A stretch of DNA of 13,137 nt, taken from assembly GCA_002413075.1 (NCBI GenBank), contig DHWG01000189.1, positions 1 to 13,137 of the forward strand, given 5' to 3'. This DNA is from Desulfosporosinus sp. UBA5188. GTDB lineage: Bacteria > Bacillota > Desulfitobacteriia > Desulfitobacteriales > Desulfitobacteriaceae. The notes beneath the pieces were generated by a model. It was not told the origin of the DNA. It made no database searches and saw nothing but the letters and a program-made list of their open reading frames with translations. Shown piece after piece: positions 7,795 through 13,137 of this stretch; the stretch's first letter is position 1; each line of letters opens with the position of its first letter. The position numbers were made by a program, and so were the translations under genes.

Positions 7795-8598
7795 ATGAAA
7801 AATGTACTTACCATAGCTGGTTCAGACTGTAGCGGTGGAGCAGGAATCCAAGCGGATTTAAAAACGTTTGCTGCTCACGGAGTTTACGGAATGAGCGTGA
7901 TTACGGCTGTCACCGCTCAAAATACCCAAGGAGTCTTTGCGGTAGAGGATATGTCAAGAGACGTCATAGCCAAACAAATCGAGGCAATATTTGACGATAT
8001 TCAGGTCGACGGTGTAAAAATAGGAATGGTTTCCCAAGTCCAGACCATTGAAGTGATCGCCGAACAGTTGAGACATTATTCACCTAAAATAATCGTTCTG
8101 GACCCTGTCATGGTATCTAAAAGCGGATACCATTTGTTAAATAAGCTGGCGGAAGCAACACTGATTAAGGAATTATTGCCCCTGGCGATGATTGTTACGC
8201 CTAATATTCCTGAGGCAGAGGTTATGACCAACAGGTCAATTAGTACGCTCAAACAAATGGAAGAGGCTGCCAAAGCTATTTATCAAATGGGGGCTAAAAA
8301 CGTCCTTCTTAAGGGGGGACACCTGGAGCTTGAAGCGACGGACATCCTCTATGATGGACGAGAATTTAGTTATTTTTCCGCTCCTAGGATTGCTACCAAA
8401 AATACCCACGGCACTGGCTGTACTTTATCCTCAGCGATTACCTCTAATCTAGCGCTTGGATATACATTGAATCAGGCTGTGGTAGAGGCTAAGGAATACA
8501 TTACCATTGCGATTCAGCATTCATTAAAAATTGGCAAAGGCGTTGGACCAACCCATCACTTTTATACTCTTTACAAGAAGGCGGGATTAATTAAGTGA
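7795..8598 (+). CDS. thiD: Bifunctional HMP / HMP-phosphate kinase (ThiD)
   Basis: ThiD phosphorylates 4-amino-5-hydroxymethyl-2-methylpyrimidine (HMP) to HMP-P and then HMP-PP, the pyrimidine substrate of thiamine phosphate synthase. The 267-residue protein is a ribokinase-fold enzyme with the N-terminal AGSDCSGGAGIQADLKTF block (8-25), VLDPVMVSKSG in the middle and the C-terminal anion-hole motif HGTGCTLSSAI (205-215) including Cys209. The ATG at 7795 follows GGAGG (7785-7789) at 5 nt. The frame is open from an ATG at 7762, but that codon lies in the riboswitch terminator, so it is rejected as the start. The stop overlaps the cytX GTG by 4 nt. Confidence 0.96.
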   Translation: MKNVLTIAGSDCSGGAGIQADLKTFAAHGVYGMSVITAVTAQNTQGVFAVEDMSRDVIAKQIEAIFDDIQVDGVKIGMVSQVQTIEVIAEQLRHYSPKIIVLDPVMVSKSGYHLLNKLAEATLIKELLPLAMIVTPNIPEAEVMTNRSISTLKQMEEAAKAIYQMGAKNVLLKGGHLELEATDILYDGREFSYFSAPRIATKNTHGTGCTLSSAITSNLALGYTLNQAVVEAKEYITIAIQHSLKIGKGVGPTHHFYTLYKKAGLIK

Positions 8599-9824
8599 GC
8601 AGCTCTACTGAAAACAACTTATCTATGTTCAACTTTACAACCCTTTGGTTTGGTGCAGCAATTTCTGTGGCCGAAATTTTAGCTGGCGGTCTACTTGCTC
8701 CTCTGGGCTTTAAGATGGGGTTTTTGGCGATATTGCTTGGTCACTTAGTAGGAACAACGCTTCTGGTATTGGCAGGAGTCATCGGAACAACAGAAAGGAT
8801 CCCAGCCCTAGTGTCTACTAGAATATCCTTCGGTTCATATGGTTCTTACGTCTTCTCAGTGTTAAACGTTTTACAGTTACTAGGTTGGACCGCCGTTATG
8901 ATTATAGTGGGGGCACGGTCGGTTAATGAGATTACAAAAACTTTGTGGTCCTTTGACCATTTGACAGTTTGGAGCCTAATCATCGGCGCCTTCATTATGC
9001 TCTGGATTTGGTTGGGGAAAGATATGGGCTGGAAAAAAGCAAACAATATGGCTGTTATTTTATTATTTATGTTGACAATGGTCTTGAGTGTTATCATCTT
9101 CCGCAACCATGAGTTGTTTAGTAAGATAGGTTCAGGGGATATGCCGTTCGGTTTAGGCTTGGAATTAGCCGTTGTCATGCCCTTATCTTGGTTGCCCTTG
9201 ATCTCGGACTATACTCGATTTGCCAAGACGAAACGTGGGGGGGCATGGGGCAGCTGGTTAGGTTATTTTTTTGGTAGTTGCTGGATGTACATGATTGGGT
9301 TGGGTGCTGCCATAGTCTATTCCAATCCGGACCCCTCAACCATGCTTTTAGCAGTGAATCTTGGTCTAGTAGCCTTAGGCATTATCGTCTTGGCGACGGT
9401 AACAACCACCTTTCTCGATGCCTATTCAGCGGGCGTCACTTTATTGAATATATTTCCTAAATTGAATGAAAAGTTCGTTGCCTTAATAATGACTGCGATT
9501 GGAACAGCCCTAGCAATTATCGTCAACATTGAGGGATATGAGAGTTTTCTCTATGCCATTGGATCAGTCTTTGCGCCCCTATTTGCCATCCTGTTGACAG
9601 ATTATTTCCTTCTAAAGAATAAAAAGATTCAGGCTAATCTCTTAGTAAACTGGGGAACACTTTCTCTCTGTGCCTTAGGAACGATGTTATATTATCAGTT
9701 TATCAATTTGAATTTTGTCCTGGGGGCCACCATTCCGGTTATGCTAATCATCAGCATAATACATTTAATCACATGGAGGTTGACGAGCAAATGGACATTC
9801 GTGAGAAAATATTTGCAAACTTGA
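8595..9824 (+). CDS. cytX: Putative hydroxymethylpyrimidine transporter CytX (NCS1 family)
   Basis: This is a polytopic membrane protein of 409 residues with about 12 hydrophobic segments, of the nucleobase:cation symporter-1 (CytX) type. The N-terminal LWFGAAISVAEILAGGLLAP (16-35) and the SWLPLISDYTRFAKTKRGG block near 198-216 are typical of the family. CytX genes are repeatedly found under TPP riboswitches and are thought to import HMP or a related pyrimidine. Its position between thiD (HMP kinase) and thiM supports that role, but the substrate is inferred from context. The GTG at 8595 overlaps the thiD stop (GTGA) and has only a distant GG-rich site, so translation is probably coupled. The C-terminus overlaps the thiM start region. 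Confidence 0.9.
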   Translation: MSSSTENNLSMFNFTTLWFGAAISVAEILAGGLLAPLGFKMGFLAILLGHLVGTTLLVLAGVIGTTERIPALVSTRISFGSYGSYVFSVLNVLQLLGWTAVMIIVGARSVNEITKTLWSFDHLTVWSLIIGAFIMLWIWLGKDMGWKKANNMAVILLFMLTMVLSVIIFRNHELFSKIGSGDMPFGLGLELAVVMPLSWLPLISDYTRFAKTKRGGAWGSWLGYFFGSCWMYMIGLGAAIVYSNPDPSTMLLAVNLGLVALGIIVLATVTTTFLDAYSAGVTLLNIFPKLNEKFVALIMTAIGTALAIIVNIEGYESFLYAIGSVFAPLFAILLTDYFLLKNKKIQANLLVNWGTLSLCALGTMLYYQFINLNFVLGATIPVMLIISIIHLITWRLTSKWTFVRKYLQT

Positions 9825-10603
9825 GTTCGGTTAAAGAAAAAAGCCCCTTGATTCATCATATTACCAACTATGTGACCGTCAACGACTGTGCAAATGTTGT
9901 TCTAGCCATTGGCGGCTCTCCAGTCATGGCGGATGATCTAGAAGAAGTCGCCGAAATGGTTGGCTTTGCCTCTGCCCTCGTTCTCAATATTGGCACTCTA
10001 AATTCCAGAACCATTGAAAGCATGCTGGTCGCAGGAACACGGGCGAAGGCGTTGGGTATCCCGGTGATCTTAGATCCAGTAGGAGTGGGGGCGACAAAGC
10101 TGCGAACCAAGACTGCTGAAAAATTAATTAGAGTGCTGAAACCGGAGGTGATTCGGGGGAATATGTCCGAAATCATGGTTTTAGCCGGTCAAAATGTGGC
10201 AATCAAGGGCGTTGATTCGGTTGCAGACGAACAAGGTAGTTCTGTCATTGCAAAAAACTTAGCTTCAAATTTAAACTGCATTATTGCTATCACAGGAAAA
10301 ACCGATGTCGTTTCTGATGGACGTCAAGTCTGTAGGCTGAATAATGGACATCGAATGTTAGCAGACGTCACCGGTACTGGGTGCATGACAACTTCTTTGG
10401 TGGGAACCTTTTGCGGCGTAACGAAAGATTACTTCACCGCTACGATTGCAGGAATAATATGTATGGGACTAGCAGGACAGTTTGCTCAGGCTTCGCTACA
10501 GCTGGGAGAAGGGATCGGAACATTTAGAGTTAGGTTACTGGATAGTATCTACAATTTGACCCCTGAAATACTAGCGAGAGAAGGCAAAATCAGTGATAAG
10601 TGA
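9791..10603 (+). CDS. thiM: Hydroxyethylthiazole kinase (ThiM)
   Basis: ThiM phosphorylates 4-methyl-5-(2-hydroxyethyl)thiazole to its monophosphate, the thiazole half of thiamine in the salvage route. The 270-residue protein shows the conserved HHITNYVTVNDCANVVLAIG and GSPVMADDLEE blocks near the N-terminus, VILDPVGVGATKLR in the middle, and the anion-hole motif DVTGTGCM with Cys198, the same position as the key cysteine of B. subtilis ThiM. The frame is open from ATG 9773, but ATG 9791 is preferred because GGAGGT (9775-9780) lies 10 nt before it; the 9773 start would place that site inside the coding sequence. It overlaps the end of cytX by 34 nt and the start of thiE by 11 nt. Confidence 0.96.
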   Translation: MDIREKIFANLSSVKEKSPLIHHITNYVTVNDCANVVLAIGGSPVMADDLEEVAEMVGFASALVLNIGTLNSRTIESMLVAGTRAKALGIPVILDPVGVGATKLRTKTAEKLIRVLKPEVIRGNMSEIMVLAGQNVAIKGVDSVADEQGSSVIAKNLASNLNCIIAITGKTDVVSDGRQVCRLNNGHRMLADVTGTGCMTTSLVGTFCGVTKDYFTATIAGIICMGLAGQFAQASLQLGEGIGTFRVRLLDSIYNLTPEILAREGKISDK

Positions 10604-11219
10604 AGCGACGGTGGATTACAGTCTGTATCTGGTTACGGATCGAGAATTGCTCGGTAAGAGGGATTTGGTAGACAGTATAGAACAAGCGATTCAGGGCGGG
10701 GTAACGCTCGTTCAGCTGCGGGAAAAATCTGTTTCTACGTTGGAGTTCTTACAATTGGCTTTAAGGGTAAAAGAGATAACCTCTCGTTATCATATTCCCT
10801 TGATTATTAATGACCGTTTAGATATTGCTCTGGCGGTTGATGCTGAGGGTCTACATGTAGGACAAGATGATCTCCCCATGCTAAAAGCTAGGGAGCTTTT
10901 TCCTAATAAAATCATTGGAGTCTCCGCAAGTACCTTGGAGGAAGCCCTTTTAGCCCAAGAACAAGGCGCAGACTATATAGGGGTTGGAGCCATTTTTAGC
11001 ACAACCACTAAAACTGATGCTTCAGAGGTCAGTCTGGAACAATTAAAACTCATTAATACATCTGTCACAATACCTGTGGTTGCGATTGGCGGAATTAAGA
11101 AGGAGAACCTACAACAAGTTATGGCGACCGGTATTGACGGAGTTTCTGTTGTATCGGCTATTTTGACTGCGAAAAATATTTTAGAGGCTACAAAGCAGTT
11201 AAAACAACTCCTGATTTAA
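10593..11219 (+). CDS. thiE: Thiamine-phosphate synthase (ThiE)
   Basis: ThiE couples HMP-PP with hydroxyethylthiazole phosphate to give thiamine phosphate, using the products of ThiD and ThiM from this operon. The 208-residue TIM-barrel protein has the expected motifs in order: YLVTDR (10-15), GGVTLVQLREK (34-44) with the pyrophosphate-contacting QLREK, PLIINDRLDIAL (69-80), GLHVGQDDLP (85-94), IGVSASTLEEA (107-117), YIGVGAIFSTTTKTDA (127-142), VVAIGGIKKEN and the final GVSVVSAIL phosphate-binding strand. The start is GTG at 10593, preceded by GAGAAGG (10577-10583), inside the end of thiM. No hairpin follows the stop directly; a new promoter begins only 6 bp later. Confidence 0.96.
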   Translation: MISEATVDYSLYLVTDRELLGKRDLVDSIEQAIQGGVTLVQLREKSVSTLEFLQLALRVKEITSRYHIPLIINDRLDIALAVDAEGLHVGQDDLPMLKARELFPNKIIGVSASTLEEALLAQEQGADYIGVGAIFSTTTKTDASEVSLEQLKLINTSVTIPVVAIGGIKKENLQQVMATGIDGVSVVSAILTAKNILEATKQLKQLLI

Positions 11220-11225
11220 GGAAAC

Positions 11226-11253
11226 TTGACAACGATATATATTTTGTTATAAT
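11226..11253 (+). promoter_or_regulatory. Consensus promoter of an intergenic RNA
   Basis: A perfect -35 TTGACA (11226-11231) and a perfect -10 TATAAT (11248-11253) are 16 bp apart. This is the best promoter in the window. No coding sequence follows for about 600 bp. Transcription should begin near 11260. Confidence 0.75.
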
Positions 11254-11259
11254 AAGATA

Positions 11260-11407
11260 TAATCATTAAAGTGAAAATATTCAGTTATCCAGGACTTGTT
11301 GGTAGCGTGCTAGGTAAAGTTTCGATTCATTCGAAGGTTTAAGCATTGCAATCATTTAAGCAAATGCTGAATTTCGGAGAGTTGGAGCCACCTAGAGGGT
11401 GGTTTTT
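11260..11407 (+). ncRNA. Predicted small RNA of about 150 nt, family not recognised
   Basis: The segment runs from the start expected for a consensus promoter to an intrinsic terminator, with no open frame of useful length. Visible helices are TTCGA/TCGAA (11321-11325/11331-11335, 5-nt loop), AGCATTGC/GCAAATGCT (11342-11349/11360-11368, one bulged base) and the terminator stem. I compared it by eye with TPP, SAM, lysine, glycine, purine, c-di-GMP, fluoride, T-box and 6S RNA hallmarks and found no match. It may be an independent sRNA, or the 5' part of a longer RNA that includes the structured element downstream. Read-through from the thiamine operon is also possible because thiE has no terminator of its own. 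Confidence 0.5.
11386..11407 (+). terminator. Intrinsic terminator of the intergenic small RNA
   Basis: CCACC (11388-11392) pairs with GGTGG (11398-11402) around a TAGAG loop and is followed by TTTTT (11403-11407). The preceding AG can extend the stem by pairing with the T tract. It may also end read-through transcripts from thiE. Confidence 0.75.
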
Positions 11408-11427
11408 GTCGTTTAGATAGAAAGATT

Positions 11428-11758
11428 TCCCGCAAAGTTCCTCCTAGTCAGTCTGTCTGAGTTAAGTCTTCCTTAGCGGTGGTCAGTTGGTTGTCAATAG
11501 AACTAGTGGAGGATTTGTCCAGATTAGTTTCCTCACCTATAGTTGCTTTTAGTGGTTTATTTTCTGAGTCGAGGTTAAAGTATTTACCCTTACTGGTTTA
11601 GTTTCTCAGAACGCGAGATATGATTAGTTTTGTTTGCTTAGTTGTAAGGTGCATTAGCTACTAGCCTTTTTCACTCCGGTAAATGATTGTTCGGTAATGC
11701 TAGGTTTAAGATTAATCTAGAGCCGTGTATCCATTAATTCTTGAGGAACTTTGCGGGA
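11428..11758. other. 331-bp structured element closed by a 16-bp perfect inverted repeat (large ncRNA or MITE-like)
   Basis: TCCCGCAAAGTTCCTC (11428-11443) is exactly complementary to 11743-11758. Between the ends no protein frame is supported, but several helices nest without conflict. These are GTTAAG/CTTAGC (11461-11466/11472-11477), a long hairpin 11501-11513/11530-11544 (12 bp with two small bulges), TTCTGAG/CTCAGAA (11562-11568/11605-11611) with an inner AGTA/TACT, GCATTA plus CCG pairing with CGGTAATGC (11651-11656 and 11676-11678 with 11692-11700), and AAGATTAAT/ATTAATTCTT (11708-11716/11733-11742). The last abuts the closing helix directly. This looks like a multibranched RNA, read on + between the upstream promoter and a downstream terminator. 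A miniature inverted-repeat element is the main alternative, but no clean target-site duplication is seen. Confidence 0.6.
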
Positions 11759-11772
11759 TTCATTTAGAAATT

Positions 11773-11801
11773 AAAGCCACCATTGAGTGGCCTTTTCTTT
11801 T
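11773..11801 (+). terminator. Probable intrinsic terminator after the structured element
   Basis: GCCAC (11776-11780) pairs with GTGGC (11787-11791) around CATTGA. AAA/TTT can extend it past one bulged C. TTTTCTTTT follows (11793-11801). The AGCCACC start of the stem is the same as in the terminator at 11386, which hints that the two units are related or were duplicated. Confidence 0.65.
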
Positions 11802-11815
11802 GCCGATTAATCCAT

Positions 11816-11821
11816 TATAAT
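11816..11821 (+). promoter_or_regulatory. Possible -10 box upstream of the small ORF
   Basis: A TATAAT (11816-11821) lies about 37 bp before the ATG of the small protein gene and just after a terminator, where a new promoter would be expected. The -35 region at 17 bp (TTTTCT) is poor, so this is tentative. Confidence 0.35.
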
Positions 11822-11857
11822 TAGTTTAATTGGGGACAGAAAAGGAAAGAAACACCA

Positions 11858-12076
11858 ATGTTAATACGTTATGAGGGCAGGCCATTGGAGGGAATTGTGG
11901 TTGAAGAACGACAAGAAACGTGTTCGACAGTCAGTAAGATTGTGAAAGTAAGAATATTGCGCAGAAGAATAGTTGGTACCCCACAAGCCGGTGAAATTGT
12001 AGGTTTCGATTGCGCCTCCTTAAGTTCGTCTTGTGAGGCGAAATGTAGTTATAAGCAATTAATGGATGACTATTAA
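11858..12076 (+). CDS. Small hypothetical protein with four cysteines
   Basis: This 72-residue protein is not recognised. It has no signal peptide or membrane helix. The N-terminal two thirds are strand-like and basic (IVKVRILRRR at 28-37), followed by VGTPQAGEIVGFDC. Four cysteines sit at 22, 52, 59 and 63, the last three arranged as C-x6-C-x3-C, which could bind a metal or form disulfides. The ATG at 11858 follows an AAAGGAAAG stretch (11841-11849) that gives a moderate ribosome binding site. It is flanked by a terminator upstream and by 102 bp before the next gene. Support comes from an open frame with a plausible RBS and coding-like composition only. Confidence 0.6.
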   Translation: MLIRYEGRPLEGIVVEERQETCSTVSKIVKVRILRRRIVGTPQAGEIVGFDCASLSSSCEAKCSYKQLMDDY

Positions 12077-12120
12077 TTAAAATTTTTACATTTGCGGTGA
12101 CGTAGGATAATTTATATTAA

Positions 12121-12210
12121 AGTGATAATTTATTATATTAGTTTTAGAAGTGGATTACATGACAGAGGGCGGAGAACTATGAAAAAATTATTACATGTTA
12201 AATTATCACT
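12121..12210. repeat. 11-bp inverted repeat around the start of the last gene
   Basis: AGTGATAATTT (12121-12131) and AAATTATCACT (12200-12210) are exactly complementary and enclose the ribosome binding site and start codon of the gene at 12179. The 68-nt gap could fold back in mRNA and affect initiation, or the arms could be operator half-sites. Both arms are AT-rich, so chance is possible. Confidence 0.4.
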
Positions 12211-13137
12211 AACTATATTTATTACGCTTATTGCCATGAGCTTATTAATCGCAAGTAAGTTTGAATTTACCCAAATGACAAGACCGCAACCTGTATTTGC
12301 TGATGGCACTCCAAGCGATACTGGCCCTACAGAAGAGATATCTGATGCAGTGAAACATATGATTGAGAGCTCCACAAATACAACTTCGATGGCTCAACTG
12401 CGAAAGTTTCCCTACCCGTATGACGCGATGTTGGCGATTTCATCCGACGTAGACTATGCAACAGTGGAGGAGTTTGAGACGTATCATCAATTTCTCAATA
12501 CTTTGGAGCAAACATCTCACGGACCAGGGCTTGGGTTAGATATAGGTGATTCATCTTGGTTTTATGTAGCGAATGATAGTTTAATGAACATTGACAAAGA
12601 GGAACATAAAGTAGAACATTCTATGTCTTATTTTCAGGGATTAGATTCTAATACGCTTAAGGATGCTGACAAAATCACTCATTACTATAAAGTAGGTTGG
12701 ATTGATTCACTCCATTCATTCGGCGATTTTTCCCGAAGCGATCAGGGCATTAAATTTACCCGTGCTTTAGCAGTTGATGCTTGGAAGGCTATGAACGACA
12801 GCGGATTTAAACCTAAAGTATGGATTAATCACGGTTCAGAAAGCAATGTGCAAAATTTTGGAGCCTATAATCCTAACAACCTTTTTAAATACCAGGCCGG
12901 TGATGATCCAAAATCCCCATACTATCATACAGACTTAACGTTAGATAACGGCATTCGTTATGTATGGAACTCCATCGGAATGAGCCAATTTTCTTATGAT
13001 AATCCCTTATTTCCCATAAAGCTGCGGGATGGAAAGCAAGTATGGGGCTTTAATAGGTATACCCATGACGTCGTCAATGGCAAGTATGATTGGACGTGGG
13101 CAACCCATGAACTTCATCGTCAAATTACGGAAAAACG
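12179..13137 (+). CDS. Exported or membrane-anchored protein, possible polysaccharide-deacetylase-like fold (3' end beyond the window)
   Basis: A frame open from ATG 12179 to the end of the window gives 319 complete codons without a stop, so the gene is partial. The RBS is GAGGG/GGAG (12165-12174). Residues 1-8 are basic and 9-26 are hydrophobic. A possible signal-peptidase site follows at VFA-DG (39-43), so the protein is secreted or anchored. The following region, KFPYPYDAMLAISSDVDY, resembles the first strand and aspartate motif of NodB/WbmS-like deacetylase barrels. Later WIDSLHSFGDF and KVWINHGSESN resemble the metal or catalytic histidine motifs of such barrels. That reading is from memory of the family pattern and the activity is unproven. 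The mature part is rich in aromatic and Asp/Asn residues, as in wall- or sugar-acting proteins. Confidence 0.8.
   Translation, partial: MKKLLHVKLSLTIFITLIAMSLLIASKFEFTQMTRPQPVFADGTPSDTGPTEEISDAVKHMIESSTNTTSMAQLRKFPYPYDAMLAISSDVDYATVEEFETYHQFLNTLEQTSHGPGLGLDIGDSSWFYVANDSLMNIDKEEHKVEHSMSYFQGLDSNTLKDADKITHYYKVGWIDSLHSFGDFSRSDQGIKFTRALAVDAWKAMNDSGFKPKVWINHGSESNVQNFGAYNPNNLFKYQAGDDPKSPYYHTDLTLDNGIRYVWNSIGMSQFSYDNPLFPIKLRDGKQVWGFNRYTHDVVNGKYDWTWATHELHRQITEK

Noticed and set aside
9773..9790. Extended N-terminus of ThiM from an ATG at 9773
   Set aside because: The GGAGGT at 9775-9780 would fall inside the coding sequence. It is well placed for ATG 9791, and the longer form adds only six non-conserved residues.
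11386..11410. GGGTGG near a terminator, suggestive of a T-box leader
   Set aside because: The T-box core TGGNACCGCG is absent, no specifier-stem landmarks were found, and no aminoacyl-tRNA or amino-acid gene follows.
11720..11730. GAGCCGTGTA resembling the start of a group II intron domain V
   Set aside because: The rest of domain V (the GAAA-containing loop and the returning arm) is absent and no intron-encoded protein is nearby.
11412..11768. TTTAGA repeated on both sides of the 331-bp element (11412-11417 and 11763-11768) as a target-site duplication
   Set aside because: The copies lie at unequal distances from the inverted repeats (10 and 4 bp) and are short and AT-rich, so they do not behave like a transposition footprint.
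12133..12375. 80-residue frame on the minus strand
   Set aside because: It is antisense to the start of the exported-protein gene, which has a ribosome binding site, a signal-like N-terminus and a much longer open frame.
1..13137. CRISPR arrays, tRNA/rRNA genes, transposases, phage or defence genes
   Set aside because: No regularly spaced repeats, tRNA-like cloverleaf or T-loop sequences, or transposase, integrase or defence protein motifs were found in any frame.

Overview
The window looks like chromosomal DNA from a low-to-medium GC Gram-positive bacterium. An anaerobic clostridial Firmicute of the Peptococcaceae/Desulfitobacteriaceae type (Desulfosporosinus- or Desulfitobacterium-like) is my best guess. 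That rests on the short-Q-loop CydA, AGGAGG-type ribosome binding sites, sigma-A-like promoters with TATAAT boxes, and a TPP-riboswitch-controlled thiD-cytX-thiM-thiE operon. The genus is inference; nothing in the window is diagnostic.

Layout. (1) Positions 1-6124 hold a cytochrome bd module in the order cydA-cydB-cydD-cydC, all on +. A strong promoter lies upstream and a stem-loop with a short T tract separates cydAB from cydDC. CydAB is the quinol oxidase; CydDC is the ABC exporter of cysteine/glutathione-type thiols needed to assemble it. (2) rmuC lies on - (6121-7446). Its stop codon overlaps that of cydC, and its own promoter diverges from the thiamine operon. (3) Positions 7567-11219 hold a thiamine salvage operon. 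A TPP riboswitch with an antiterminator/terminator pair precedes thiD, cytX, thiM and thiE, whose reading frames all overlap. Together they take up HMP, phosphorylate HMP and hydroxyethylthiazole, and join them into thiamine phosphate. (4) Positions 11220-11857 are protein-free but not empty. A consensus promoter (TTGACA-16-TATAAT) starts just after thiE and is followed about 135 nt later by an intrinsic terminator, which predicts a small RNA of about 150 nt. Then comes a 331-bp element closed by a perfect 16-bp inverted repeat and containing several nested hairpins, followed by a second terminator whose stem resembles the first. I do not recognise this locus as a known RNA family. It is the best candidate here for something undescribed: either a large structured RNA or a MITE-like element. 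(5) Positions 11858-12076 encode a small unrecognised cysteine-containing protein. From 12179 an exported or membrane-anchored protein with a possible polysaccharide-deacetylase-like fold runs off the end of the window.

The cyd, rmuC and thi parts are ordinary, well-recognised genes. The start codons given here for cydD, thiD and thiM are internal to the longest open frames and were chosen from ribosome binding sites and from hairpins that the longer frames would run through.
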